DNA of 38,879 nt. It comes from Patescibacteria group bacterium (GTDB lineage: Bacteria > Patescibacteriota > Gracilibacteria > UM-FILTER-43-11). The translations under genes and the position numbers were made by a program. The notes under the pieces are model-generated. The model did no database searches. It was not told where the DNA came from and saw nothing but the letters and a program-made list of their open reading frames with translations. Positions 1 to 7,734 of the stretch are shown one piece after another; the first letter of the stretch is position 1; each line of letters opens with the position of its first letter. The DNA lies in the NCBI GenBank assembly GCA_018813295.1, contig JAHJBZ010000044.1:1-38879 (forward strand), in the 5' to 3' direction.

Positions 1-7
1 CAGTCGC

Positions 8-99
8 GGAGAGATACTCAAGTGGCTGAAGAGGCGGCTTTGCTAAAGCTGTAGTGGGGTTTTACCCCAGCGGGGGTTCGAATCCCCCTCTCTCCGCCA
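8..99 (+). tRNA. tRNA-Ser (anticodon GCT)
   Basis: A complete class II tRNA. The acceptor strands GGAGAGA (8-14) and TCTCTCC (89-95) pair, followed by discriminator G96 and an encoded CCA (97-99). The anticodon stem is 35-39 with 47-51, and the seven-base loop carries GCT at 42-44, so it reads AGC/AGU serine codons. The long variable arm (GTGGGG / CCCCA, about 54-70) is diagnostic of tRNA-Ser. The T stem is GGGGG/CCCCC with loop TTCGAAT. The bases CAGTC just before it also follow its CCA, so another tRNA may lie upstream of the window. A 40-base copy of its 3' half occurs at 396-435. Confidence 0.96.
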
Positions 100-135
100 G
101 TCAAATAAAAGAATTTATAGCATTAAAATGAAAAT

Positions 136-372
136 ATGTATTTTGCCTATGTACAAAAGAATTTAAAACAAAAATTATATAAAGGTCACACATCAAATAT
201 AACCCGAAGACGTGTGGAGCATCTTTTGGGTTGGTCACCTTATTCTAAACGTTTTGGTCCATCGAAAATAGTTTATTTTGAGATATTCAAAAGCAGAAGT
301 AAGGCCATGCAGCGAGAAAAATATTTTAAAACAGGGGCAGGACGAAATTACTTAAAAAAACTATTAACTTAA
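136..372 (+). CDS. GIY-YIG nuclease superfamily small protein
   Basis: A 78-residue protein with the layout of stand-alone UvrC-N-like GIY-YIG proteins. It has an N-terminal strand YFAYV (GIY position), then LYKGHTS (YIG position, with Lys replacing Ile), then an Arg-rich helix with RRRVEH, and a C-terminal SRSKAMQREKYFK segment holding the usual catalytic Glu and Lys-rich tail (AGRNYLKK). Length is normal for the family (about 80-95). Members are presumed DNA nucleases, but most have no proven function and some are homing-like. It sits alone between tRNA-Ser and a damaged tRNA-Ser copy, which suggests it arrived with the duplication. No Shine-Dalgarno is visible. The family call is firm; activity is inference. 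Confidence 0.85.
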   Translation: MYFAYVQKNLKQKLYKGHTSNITRRRVEHLLGWSPYSKRFGPSKIVYFEIFKSRSKAMQREKYFKTGAGRNYLKKLLT

Positions 373-443
373 GAAGCGGTCCGCCTGAGTGCGGACTGTA
401 GTGGGGTTTTACCCCAGCGGGGGTTCGAATCCCCCCCCCAGTC
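371..443 (+). pseudogene. Degenerate tRNA-Ser copy with a palindrome in its anticodon arm
   Basis: Bases 396-435 match tRNA-Ser 49-88 exactly over 40 bases: the end of the anticodon stem, the variable arm and the T arm. Upstream, AAGAAGCGG resembles AAGAGGCGG of the real tRNA (28-36). The anticodon loop is replaced by GGTCCGCCTGAG-TGCGGAC, which matches the dispersed palindrome seen at 5914-5928 and 19177-19191. The acceptor 3' strand is lost: only two bases separate the T stem from a CCAGTCAAA that also follows the real tRNA. No 5' acceptor strand is present. It cannot fold as a working tRNA. Confidence 0.75.
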
Positions 444-452
444 AAAATACTG

Positions 453-475
453 AACCACCTGAAAGGGTGGTTTTT
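453..475 (+). terminator. Intrinsic terminator
   Basis: A seven-pair stem AACCACC / GGTGGTT with a six-base loop (TGAAAG), running into TTTTT at 471-475. It would end transcription of the tRNA / GIY-YIG segment before the promoter at 494. Confidence 0.8.
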
Positions 476-493
476 GCGTATATTTACTTAACA

Positions 494-522
494 TTGACAT
501 ATTATCAAAAATAGTGTAAAGT
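494..522 (+). promoter_or_regulatory. Sigma-70 promoter for the 338-residue unknown gene
   Basis: A perfect -35 TTGACA (494-499), a 17-base spacer and a -10 TAAAGT (517-522), about 28 bases before the ATG at 551. The spacing and -35 match the promoters of paralogs A, D and E further on. Confidence 0.7.
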
Positions 523-550
523 AATAATACTCAAATTCATTTATTTATCA

Positions 551-1567
551 ATGAAACAAGCTAAATTTGAAAGGCCAAAATTCGGTATAATTGAACAAAT
601 TCAAGCCCTTTTAAGTGGTAAGGTGCAATTGTCTTTGCCTAGTTTTAGAGAATTATTATATCCAACAGAAACAGCATTGTCTTTGCCTAGTTTTAGAGAA
701 TTATTATATCCAACAGAAACAGTTATTTACCATGTTTATATAACGAGAATGCAAATTAATCGATTGTTATTAATAAAAAAATTACCACAACGAAATCCAA
801 ACGATTCAATAAATTGGCCCAATAATTTTGCAGCAGCTATGCAGCTTAATCAACCTGTAACAAGAAGTGATATTTTTCCAAATGGAACAGATGGAATGAC
901 TGAAGATGAAATACTTGATGAAGTATATGATTTTTTACTACCATTAAGTACAAAATTCAATTTCCACCCAAAGACAACAGCCTTTGATCCTGTTGAATTT
1001 CCAGAGGTGATTGATGAGGATTTCCGTCACATTGGCATAAAAATAAATCAATTACCTTTTGCGCGTACATCATTTTCTTGTTCGGGCCATGCGACATCCA
1101 GAAGAGGATATACAAAATCTCATATGGGCTTATCAATCGATTGGAAAGATGAGAAAGGTAGGGAACTATATGGCAAATTATGCAATCTAGCTAGCGAATT
1201 CACGCAAAAGAACATTAAAGCAATGACAATAGACCAATCAGGAAATGATATTAAAGCAATAAAAATTACTTTGGAAATTGAAAAAGATGAAGATTGGCAA
1301 GAAGAAGAATTGCCTGATACAACACAAAGCCCCAAACAATATCTAAGAGAATTAATACCAAATATTATTACTAAAGATGGGCATTTTAACGAAGGCGTTT
1401 ATCGTGATCCAGATAATGCAGATAAAGTAAGAGAAGCTGAAAGATATGCAATTGAATATAATAAACTAAAAAACATTCACCAATATTCAGAAGGATGCAA
1501 AGCAATTCGCGATCAATTTTGGGAAGAAGTAGGAAAAATAGCAGATGAAATGCGTGAGGCAGCTTAG
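551..1567 (+). CDS. Hypothetical protein with an internal 16-residue duplication
   Basis: A 338-residue protein with no signal peptide or membrane segment that I cannot assign. Near residues 27-58 a 16-residue unit (LSLPSFRELLYPTET plus one) occurs twice in tandem, from a 48-base DNA duplication. The middle holds a segment around residues 165-185 with SCSGH, followed by SHMGLSIDW. It reads like a small conserved core with Cys and His that could bind metal, but that is a guess. The C-terminal third is charged and helical, with Glu/Asp-rich stretches (EKDEDWQEEE). A good promoter lies upstream, and the ATG at 551 follows without a Shine-Dalgarno. Its stop overlaps the stop of the convergent gene by four bases. 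Confidence 0.8.
   Translation: MKQAKFERPKFGIIEQIQALLSGKVQLSLPSFRELLYPTETALSLPSFRELLYPTETVIYHVYITRMQINRLLLIKKLPQRNPNDSINWPNNFAAAMQLNQPVTRSDIFPNGTDGMTEDEILDEVYDFLLPLSTKFNFHPKTTAFDPVEFPEVIDEDFRHIGIKINQLPFARTSFSCSGHATSRRGYTKSHMGLSIDWKDEKGRELYGKLCNLASEFTQKNIKAMTIDQSGNDIKAIKITLEIEKDEDWQEEELPDTTQSPKQYLRELIPNIITKDGHFNEGVYRDPDNADKVREAERYAIEYNKLKNIHQYSEGCKAIRDQFWEEVGKIADEMREAA
628..723 (+). repeat. 48-bp in-frame tandem duplication
   Basis: Two tandem copies of 48 bases (628-675 and 676-723) differ only at the last base. The length is a multiple of three, so the frame is kept and 16 residues are added. Near-identity suggests a recent event. Confidence 0.95.
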
Positions 1568-2961
1568 AGCTCAACAGTCTTCTCTGGCTCCATAATCTCG
1601 GTCTCTACACCCAGTTTAGTTTTTAGTCGTTCCGCCATCGGCTCGGATTGATCTGGTTCTCCATGTACCAACATAACCTTTTTAAGGCCTTTTATATTTG
1701 ATATATATTCATCCAAATCATTCATATCCGCATGTGCGCTAAATGATTCTACAACCACCACCTCTGAATTCACTTTATACATTTGGTCAAAGATCTTCAC
1801 CATTGGAACACCATCTACAAGCTTTCGTCCCAAAGTATGTTGAGCCATATAACCCACAACTACTATGGTGTTTTTAGGATCCTCAATATTGTTTTTTAAA
1901 TGATGGCGAATACGGCCCGCTTCACACATGCCGCTTGCAGAAATAATAATGCAGGGTCCAATAAAATAATTGAGCTTTTTAGATTCCTCCACGCTATCAA
2001 CATGCTTCAGCTGCTTAGGCTTAAATGGATTGTGATCTAAATTAAAATAATCCCGAATTTCTTTATCATAAAGCTCAAGATGTTCTTGGAAAATACCAGT
2101 AATATTTGTTGCAAGGGGGCTATCAATAAATATCGGCAAGTTTGTCGGAATTTCCTTTCTATCAATTAAAAGATGAATACCATAAATTAATTCCTGAGTT
2201 CTTTCAAACGCAAAAGAAGGGATAATAATCTTTCCGCCTCGCCTCACAGTTCGATTAATAATGCGCGCAAGCTCTGGGATACCTTCTTCAATAGGCGCAT
2301 GAGTTCTATTACCATATGTACTTTCCGTAAGAATATAATCCGCCTCCTCAATTTGATAAGGGTCATTAATAATTGGCATTTTACAGCGCCCCATATCACC
2401 GGTAAAAATTAACCTTTTCTCCTTCCCATCTTCTTTATCCTTAATATCCAAAACAACCATAGCCGAACCAAGAACATGACCCGCTTCAACAAAAGTTAAA
2501 TAAATACCATCGTACAACTTAAATCTTTTCCCCAAAGGAATGGTTTTAAAAAACTTAAGTGCATATTCAGCATCTTCTTGTGTATAAAGCGGCTCAATCG
2601 GCTGAAGCGCAGTGTCTCTTAATTTGCGAGCAAAATACTCCGCATCAGCTTCCTGTATATGCGCGCTATCCATAAGCATTACATCACACAGATCCTTAGT
2701 AGCTTTAGTGCAATAAATAACCCCCTGAAAACCCTCTTTTACAAGATGAGGGATGTTCCCACTATGATCAATATGTGCATGTGAAAGGATCATGGCATCA
2801 ATAGCTGTTGGGTCATATTTAAAATCACGGCTTTTTTCAAATGCATCCTTTCTGCGGCCCTGAAAAAGTCCGCAATCAAGAAGAATCTTTTTGCCATTCG
2901 CTTCAATTAAATGTTGTGAACCGGTTACCTCTAGAGCAGCACCGTAGCTTGTTAATTTCAT
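1564..2961 (-). CDS. MBL-fold beta-CASP RNA-processing exonuclease family protein
   Basis: 465 residues, full length for the COG1236 (YSH1/CPSF-like) branch of metallo-beta-lactamase nucleases. Visible motifs: the metal site HAHIDH (61-66), His162 in EAGHVLGSAM, Asp189 in FTGDMGR, and beta-CASP motifs around SPLATNIT, SASGMCEAGR, GYMAQHTLGR and the final SFSAHAD. These residues bind two zinc ions and cut phosphodiester bonds, so the likely role is RNA processing or decay in the cytoplasm. The start MKLTSYGAALEVTGS is typical of the family. It lies downstream of gapA on the same strand, with a 177-base spacer holding an inverted repeat. The stop is interleaved with that of the opposing gene (TTAG). 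Confidence 0.93.
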   Translation of the reverse strand: MKLTSYGAALEVTGSQHLIEANGKKILLDCGLFQGRRKDAFEKSRDFKYDPTAIDAMILSHAHIDHSGNIPHLVKEGFQGVIYCTKATKDLCDVMLMDSAHIQEADAEYFARKLRDTALQPIEPLYTQEDAEYALKFFKTIPLGKRFKLYDGIYLTFVEAGHVLGSAMVVLDIKDKEDGKEKRLIFTGDMGRCKMPIINDPYQIEEADYILTESTYGNRTHAPIEEGIPELARIINRTVRRGGKIIIPSFAFERTQELIYGIHLLIDRKEIPTNLPIFIDSPLATNITGIFQEHLELYDKEIRDYFNLDHNPFKPKQLKHVDSVEESKKLNYFIGPCIIISASGMCEAGRIRHHLKNNIEDPKNTIVVVGYMAQHTLGRKLVDGVPMVKIFDQMYKVNSEVVVVESFSAHADMNDLDEYISNIKGLKKVMLVHGEPDQSEPMAERLKTKLGVETEIMEPEKTVEL

Positions 2962-3027
2962 AATTTTTCCTATTATATTTCGCCTTCGGCTGTGGATTAT
3001 GCTCGATTACTCGCGTGGATTCGCTGT

Positions 3028-3087
3028 CGCTGTTGTCCTATTATATTGTTGTTAGTAATCCTATCATAATACAATAGGACAACAGCG
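3028..3087. repeat. Inverted repeat between gapA and the MBL nuclease gene
   Basis: Arms 3028-3047 and 3068-3087 pair over 20 bases with one mismatch, around a 20-base loop. No T-run follows, so it is not a classical terminator. The flanks carry CCACAGCGAAGCG-like text (3121-3135), also found in tandem inside tsaE. Confidence 0.8.
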
Positions 3088-3138
3088 AGGTACGAGCGAA
3101 TTCACAGGCCGATAGGCCGAATCCACAGCGAAGCGAAA

Positions 3139-4140
3139 TTATTTATTAAATATATATTCAGCAAGATCAACCATCCTACTGGAGTACCCCCACTCATTGT
3201 CATACCAAGAAAGTACTTTCACTAAATTACCCTCCATTACCATTGTGCTCATAGCATCAACAATTGATGAATGTGAGTCCTTTTGGAAATCCTTGGAAAC
3301 AAGCGGCCTGTCTTCCACCTTTAATATTTCGGGAATCTCTGCAGCACGTTTTTTAAGTGCGTTATTTACCTCTTCAGCTGTAACATCTTTCTCCAGCTCA
3401 ACGGTCAGGTCAACTAGCGAAACCGTCGGCGTAGGCACGCGTACAGCCATACCCGTCAGCTTGCCTTTTAGCTCTGGAATAACCAAGCCAACTGCCTTTG
3501 CAGCACCTGTAGTCGTCGGAATTATATTCTGTAAACAGCTTCTTGCGCGACGAGGATCTTTTGATGGTGAATCTAATACATTCTGAGTCGCAGTTACGGC
3601 ATGAATAGTGGTCATAATCCCTCTCTTAATTCCAAAAGCGTCGTGAATAGCTTTGGCAATTGGAGCTAAACAATTTGTTGTACAGCTCGCATTAGAAAGA
3701 ATCACTTCATCACCGGTCAAAATATCCTCATTACAGCCCATTACAATTGTTGCATCAACCGGTTCATCACCTTTGGCAGGTGCAGAAATAATCACCTTTT
3801 TAGCACCAGCCTGTACATGGAAATTTGCCTTTTCTTTAGTCCTGAAAACACCCGTACACTCCATAACAACATCAACCCCTAAGTCTTTCCATGGCAGTTT
3901 TGTTGGATCAGGTTCAGCAAACATTTTAATGGCTTTGCCATCCACAACCATTTCACTGCCTTTTAATTCAACTTTTCCGGGGTATCTGCCGTAAGTTGAA
4001 TCAAATTCAAAAAGAAGAGCAAGCATAGAAGGATCGGTCAGATCATTGATTGCCACCACCTCAAGATCCTTATTGCCCTGCATAATAATATGCATGATCT
4101 GACGGCCAATGCGACCAAAACCGTTTATAGCTATTTTCAT
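3139..4140 (-). CDS. gapA: Glyceraldehyde-3-phosphate dehydrogenase, type I
   Basis: 333 residues, the normal length for NAD-type GAPDH. It interconverts glyceraldehyde-3-phosphate and 1,3-bisphosphoglycerate in glycolysis. The Rossmann start INGFGRIGR (5-13) is intact. Asp33 in INDL favours NAD over NADP. The catalytic Cys153 lies in SNASCTTNC, with His180 in TTIHAVTATQ. Substrate-binding Arg and the C-terminal WYDNEWGYS signature are present. The ATG at 4140 is in the expected place and has no Shine-Dalgarno. It sits between prs and the MBL nuclease gene on the same strand. Confidence 0.98.
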   Translation of the reverse strand: MKIAINGFGRIGRQIMHIIMQGNKDLEVVAINDLTDPSMLALLFEFDSTYGRYPGKVELKGSEMVVDGKAIKMFAEPDPTKLPWKDLGVDVVMECTGVFRTKEKANFHVQAGAKKVIISAPAKGDEPVDATIVMGCNEDILTGDEVILSNASCTTNCLAPIAKAIHDAFGIKRGIMTTIHAVTATQNVLDSPSKDPRRARSCLQNIIPTTTGAAKAVGLVIPELKGKLTGMAVRVPTPTVSLVDLTVELEKDVTAEEVNNALKKRAAEIPEILKVEDRPLVSKDFQKDSHSSIVDAMSTMVMEGNLVKVLSWYDNEWGYSSRMVDLAEYIFNK

Positions 4141-4199
4141 TGTCTTTTTTGTTAAAGATTAATTTATATATAATTTGATAAGTCATAAGTCGTAAGTCT

Positions 4200-4228
4200 T
4201 AAGTTGTAAGCTTAATCCTTACAACTTA
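4200..4228. repeat. Hairpin between gapA and prs
   Basis: Stem TAAGTTGTAAG (4200-4210) pairs with CTTACAACTTA (4218-4228) over 11 bases around a seven-base loop. Surrounding text repeats TAAGTCNTAAGT-like words, as does the leader of paralog C (30311-30351). No T-run follows in the prs direction. Confidence 0.75.
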
Positions 4229-4239
4229 CTCCTTAAGGC

Positions 4240-5187
4240 TTAGTAAAACAGGCTGCTCACAGATTTTTGGTGAGAAATATTAGAAATAATATGAGCGATT
4301 AATGGAGCGATTGAAATCTGTTTTAATCCTTTGAACTTTTTCTCTTTAAGAATAGGTATGGTATCGGTTACCACTACCTCCTTAAATCCAGCTTGTGCCA
4401 AACGCTTTGAAGCTTTGCCGGAAAAAATAGCGTGAGTTGCAGCTAAATACATATCCTTGCCAGCACCACTTTTTGTAAGGGCTTCATGGGCAGCGGCAAC
4501 ACTGCCGGCTGTATCAATCATATCGTCGTAAATAATACAAGTTTTCCCCTTTACATCACCAACTACATGAGTGGTTCTGGCTTTATTGTGTTCAGGGCGT
4601 GATTTATGCAAAATTGCAATCGGAACTCCCAAATCATCAGCCAACTTTTTAGCATTTTTTGCACCGCCAGCATCGGGAGAAACAACAACAGCATTCTTTA
4701 ATTTTTTACTTTTAAAGTAACTTGCAAACAATTTATGAACACTGATGTTATCTACCGGTACATCAAAAAATGCCTGTGCCTGATCTGCATGAAGCTCAAA
4801 GGCAATTACATGATCTGCGCCTGCAGTTACCAATAGGTCCGCCATAACCTTTGCGCTAATAGGTTCACGAGGAATATGAACCTTGTCTTGCCGGGCATAA
4901 CCAAAATGGGGGATAATCACACGTACTTTTTTAGCGAAGGAAAGTTTTGCCGCATTAATCATCAAAAACAACTCCATAAAATCTTCATTCACCAGCTGAT
5001 CGCGACAAGTTTGAAGCAAAAATACCTCCTGCCCTCTAATAGTCTGTTCTAAGACAACATATTTTTCACCACAGGAAAAAGTAGAACGCTTGATTTTACC
5101 AAGCCCCCCTTTGGTTAACGCAGCAACTTCTTTTGCCAGCTCTGGGTGAGAAGATCCAGCAAAAAGTGTGAATTTTGATTGAGCCAT
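4240..5187 (-). CDS. prs: Ribose-phosphate pyrophosphokinase (PRPP synthetase)
   Basis: 315 residues, the normal class I length. It makes PRPP from ribose-5-phosphate and ATP for nucleotide, histidine and NAD synthesis. It shows the ATP-binding RQDK segment (99-102), the metal-binding site ELHADQ (131-136), VVSPDAGGAKNA (168-179), and the PRPP loop DDMIDTAGS (221-229). The flexible KSRPEHNKA loop carrying catalytic residues is intact. GuaA, which uses purine nucleotides built from PRPP, is encoded elsewhere in the window. The start MAQSKFTLFAGSSHPELA matches the family start. Confidence 0.98.
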   Translation of the reverse strand: MAQSKFTLFAGSSHPELAKEVAALTKGGLGKIKRSTFSCGEKYVVLEQTIRGQEVFLLQTCRDQLVNEDFMELFLMINAAKLSFAKKVRVIIPHFGYARQDKVHIPREPISAKVMADLLVTAGADHVIAFELHADQAQAFFDVPVDNISVHKLFASYFKSKKLKNAVVVSPDAGGAKNAKKLADDLGVPIAILHKSRPEHNKARTTHVVGDVKGKTCIIYDDMIDTAGSVAAAHEALTKSGAGKDMYLAATHAIFSGKASKRLAQAGFKEVVVTDTIPILKEKKFKGLKQISIAPLIAHIISNISHQKSVSSLFY

Positions 5188-5316
5188 ATTTTTACGTTAT
5201 GTTCGAGGAATATACTAACAGTTTTTTTTGAAATGTGAAAACTTGAAAACTTAAAAATTTGAAAATTGTATTCACTTCAATTGAGCTTGTGAACAATTTT
5301 CAAATTTTTATAATTT

Positions 5317-5883
5317 TCAAATTTCCAAAAAGTACTCATGAATCCTGCTGTCCTGCGTCAGCTCAGGATGGAAACTGCCTGTCATAATTTTGCCCTGTTG
5401 AATAAGTACAGGCGTTTTCCCGTATTTCGCAAGAACTTTCACATTCGATCCTATTTTCTTAACTTTCGGCGCCCTAATAAACACTCCATCATACCTGGAG
5501 TCCGGACTCCTAAGGAGTCCGGACTCCAGGGTTAGCTCCGTTTCAAAACTATCCAACTGACTACCATACGCATTCCTATCCACATCTGCATCAACAAGTC
5601 CCATTTGGGAAAGAATGATCATGCCGGCGCATGTGCCAAAAATAGGGAGTCCGGACTCCCCTTGCCCCTTCAGCCACTTATCCAAACCGGTCTTTTTAAG
5701 CAACTTTGTCATAGTTGTACTTTCCCCCCCAGGCAAAACAACACCATCAATCTTTTTGTCCTTTACGTCAGATAAACTGCGGATCAAAAAAACCTCAGCA
5801 CCCAACTTTTCCATCATCCTCTGATGCTCCACAAACGCTCCCTGAAGTGCGAAAATACCGATTGTTTTTTGCTGCTTCGACAT
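5317..5883 (-). CDS. pdxT: Pyridoxal 5'-phosphate synthase glutaminase subunit PdxT
   Basis: 188 residues, a class I glutamine amidotransferase. It hydrolyses glutamine and feeds ammonia to PdxS, which builds PLP. It shows IGIFALQGAFVEH (8-20), the PGGEST oxyanion loop (51-56), nucleophile Cys85 in GTCAGM, and His172/Glu174 in SFHPELT. The stretch LESGLLRSPDSRYD (119-132), between the TL and GVFIRAP motifs, is a few residues longer than in the Bacillus-type enzyme and is encoded by a 37-base perfect palindrome. A second palindrome covers GESG at 75-78. No pdxS is in the window, so the partner must lie elsewhere. The gene precedes prs on the same strand. Confidence 0.95.
   Translation of the reverse strand: MSKQQKTIGIFALQGAFVEHQRMMEKLGAEVFLIRSLSDVKDKKIDGVVLPGGESTTMTKLLKKTGLDKWLKGQGESGLPIFGTCAGMIILSQMGLVDADVDRNAYGSQLDSFETELTLESGLLRSPDSRYDGVFIRAPKVKKIGSNVKVLAKYGKTPVLIQQGKIMTGSFHPELTQDSRIHEYFLEI
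5494..5530. repeat. 37-bp perfect palindrome inside pdxT
   Basis: Eighteen-base arms (5494-5511 and 5513-5530) pair perfectly around a single central A. Each arm contains the smaller palindrome GAGTCCGGACTC. It lies in frame and codes for an exposed loop between conserved motifs. Confidence 0.95.
5645..5660. repeat. Second GAGTCCGGACTC palindrome inside pdxT
   Basis: A perfect 16-base palindrome (GGGAGTCCGGACTCCC) that shares its 12-base core with the two arms at 5494-5530. The same core also occurs inside guaA at 21001-21012. Confidence 0.85.
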
Positions 5884-5895
5884 ACTTTAATAAAT

Positions 5896-6096
5896 TTACA
5901 ATTTCCAAGCACCTCCGCCTCAGGCGGACCAAACAATACTCAATAATCAAATTACAATGATCAAAATAAATATCAAACAATGAACGTAAAATGTCGAATA
6001 ATGATTGAGTAAATACATTCTACATTCGATATTAAAAAATTTTGGACATTGAAAATATTGTAAATTGTAATTTGTTTGGGATTTGTAAATTGGTAA
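5896..6096. repeat. Intergenic imperfect inverted repeat with nested palindrome
   Basis: The region between pdxT and the PEGA gene has no gene. Its left part (AATTTCCAAGCACC ... CAAACAATACTCAATAATCAAATTACAAT) and right part (TTGTAATTTGTTTGGGATTTGTAAATTGG) are partly complementary. A perfect palindrome TCCGCCT-C-AGGCGGA is nested at 5914-5928. About 65 bases are similar to 19155-19222. Confidence 0.6.
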
Positions 6097-6101
6097 TTAA
6101 G

Positions 6102-7052
6102 CTATAGGTTCATCTCCAAATAATTTCCACTCGGCCCATTCAACGTAAGCTGTTTGAGAGTTCCATTTTTCACAAAAATAATTTTCTTTGAACGTGCAGG
6201 GTATGCAACCGGCGTACCTTCATCTTTATTTGTAATTACATGACAATTCTCTCCCTCAAAATCACAAATACGCACATCATTTTCAGTCGTAATAAGCAAA
6301 TTAGATTCATTATAAAAATACTGAGCGGATTCAATTACTCCTGAATATCGAGTAATAAAAATTTCTTCATCACCATCCATAACCCAAAGCTCATTACCTT
6401 TAATTATCAAATCACTTTCAATAGTTCGTGGATGATATGAGACCTCATCAGCTAACTGCCAATCACCTTTATTCACATTAACTTCATATCTGCCATCAGT
6501 TGTATCAGTAACTAAATTATTATTATCAACCCAGACCACATCCATAATCTCAGCAGGAGTTTCCAAAAATATTGTGGCTGAGCCGGATGCGGAAAAAATC
6601 TTTATTACATCAAAAGCTTTGTCATAAGCGGCATAACGAGATTGATTCGGTGAAACCCAAACCTGCTCCACACCCTCTTCAAGCACAGTAGTCATGTAAT
6701 ATTCAGGCTTTGGGATAAGTAAAATCTGAGAATATAAACTCACTTTCTCATTGTCTAAATAAATATTTTTGTTCCATGAAAAGTACCCATCCTTCTTCAC
6801 CTCCAGGCTATGTGTGCCAAGATTAAGACCAAAGATTTTATCGCAAGCTTTACTGCTATAAAACTCATCATCTAAATATAAATCGGCTTGCTTAGGCGCC
6901 ATACAAACATCAATCACACTGGTTTGTACCACCTGATTCTCCTCAAAATCATATCGATAGCCATATGTAATAAACAGCGAAAACAAAAACACACCAACAA
7001 AGATGGCTATTGAAAAAACTTGGGCCAATATTCTGAACAATATTTTTTTCAA
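6102..7052 (-). CDS. Membrane-anchored PEGA-domain protein
   Basis: 316 residues. A membrane anchor spans about residues 7-31, with the rest outside the membrane. Residues about 53-113 form a PEGA domain (DLYLDDEFY ... GTHSLEVKKDGYFSW), a beta-sandwich thought to act in surface or wall attachment. After that come repeated beta-strand motifs with Trp and Asp (VEQVWVSPNQSRYAAYD, MDVVWVDNNNLVT), which suggests a propeller-like fold, as in other PEGA proteins of this kind. Catalytic residues are not evident. Exported Cys residues at 50, 70, 264 and 271 might form disulfides. It is 41 bases downstream of the small Cys-rich gene on the same strand. Substrate or partner unknown. Confidence 0.75.
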   Translation of the reverse strand: MKKILFRILAQVFSIAIFVGVFLFSLFITYGYRYDFEENQVVQTSVIDVCMAPKQADLYLDDEFYSSKACDKIFGLNLGTHSLEVKKDGYFSWNKNIYLDNEKVSLYSQILLIPKPEYYMTTVLEEGVEQVWVSPNQSRYAAYDKAFDVIKIFSASGSATIFLETPAEIMDVVWVDNNNLVTDTTDGRYEVNVNKGDWQLADEVSYHPRTIESDLIIKGNELWVMDGDEEIFITRYSGVIESAQYFYNESNLLITTENDVRICDFEGENCHVITNKDEGTPVAYPARSKKIIFVKNGTLKQLTLNGPSGNYLEMNL

Positions 7053-7093
7053 GAGGTTTAATTTATACCATTCTCAAGCGGGAAACGCAAGAA

Positions 7094-7567
7094 TTATTTG
7101 CCCGCCCTTGCTTTCACATCTGCCACACAAGAGCCAGGACAACGTTTATCACACTCAGGATTAAAACAAGTGAAACAATCCATACGAAGGCCATTTATAT
7201 ATGTTGCCAATTGCATAAAAGAATCAGTTCCTTTTAGTCTTTCAATAGGCACATCATCATAATCCAGCAATAGTATTCTGGCTATATATTGCAGTATGGT
7301 ATGTACCTGCCCCCTCGTCGCGCAAGCCTTATCGTTTGCCTGCTCAGCTAAATTCCTACACATATCTCTAAAATCGCCAATCTTGTCAGCAGGAATATCC
7401 GGCAAATCCTTATCTTGATCTCTTGCCCATCCTTCTAGCAGATCAACTACGTTCACCCGAGTGTGGCAGGGCAGTGCCTGATATACCTCAGTAGGCGGGT
7501 TACCTGCTATCAAAGTTAATATTCTCTCACCGAACCCCCTTTTTTGGCGTACTGGTTTTTCAGACAT
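7094..7567 (-). CDS. Hypothetical protein with C-terminal Cys cluster
   Basis: 157 residues, not recognised. No signal peptide or membrane segment is present. Most of it looks helical (residues 37-128). Near the C-terminus a dense cluster C131-x2-C134-x4-C139-x3-C143-x3-C147 (DCFTCFNPECDKRCPGSC) could bind zinc or an Fe-S cluster, or form disulfides. The basic N-terminus (KPVRQKRGFGER) could contact nucleic acid. It lies between cysS and the PEGA gene on the same strand, separated from cysS by a repeat-rich 167-base gap. No function is claimed. Confidence 0.7.
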   Translation of the reverse strand: MSEKPVRQKRGFGERILTLIAGNPPTEVYQALPCHTRVNVVDLLEGWARDQDKDLPDIPADKIGDFRDMCRNLAEQANDKACATRGQVHTILQYIARILLLDYDDVPIERLKGTDSFMQLATYINGLRMDCFTCFNPECDKRCPGSCVADVKARAGK

Positions 7568-7650
7568 TTTTCTAAATTATGCAAATAGGGATACTATTTA
7601 ATCATAATACCTATATGTTGTCAAACATAAAAAAACCAAATCTAAAATCC

Positions 7651-7722
7651 CGACGGAGCCCCGCTAAGGCGGGAGTCGACGGCTGTCAGCTGAGACCCCC
7701 CGTTAAGCGGGACTCTCTCAGA
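7651..7722. repeat. Repeat region with CCCGCTTAAGCGGG-type palindromes
   Basis: Two successive hairpins centred on CCCGCTAAGGCGGG-like and CCCCGTTAAGCGGG words lie between the Cys-rich gene and cysS. Related words are found at 32083-32115, 33265-33277, 34776-34810 and, partly, 30413-30438. Confidence 0.7.
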
Positions 7723-7734
7723 AATATTGTCAAA

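Noticed and set aside
371-443. Second functional tRNA-Ser
   Set aside because: There is no acceptor stem, and the anticodon loop is enlarged and palindromic.
3197-3994. Plus-strand frames opposite gapA, and similar frames opposite other conserved genes
   Set aside because: They are shadows of well-conserved minus-strand genes, with no domain or start signal of their own.
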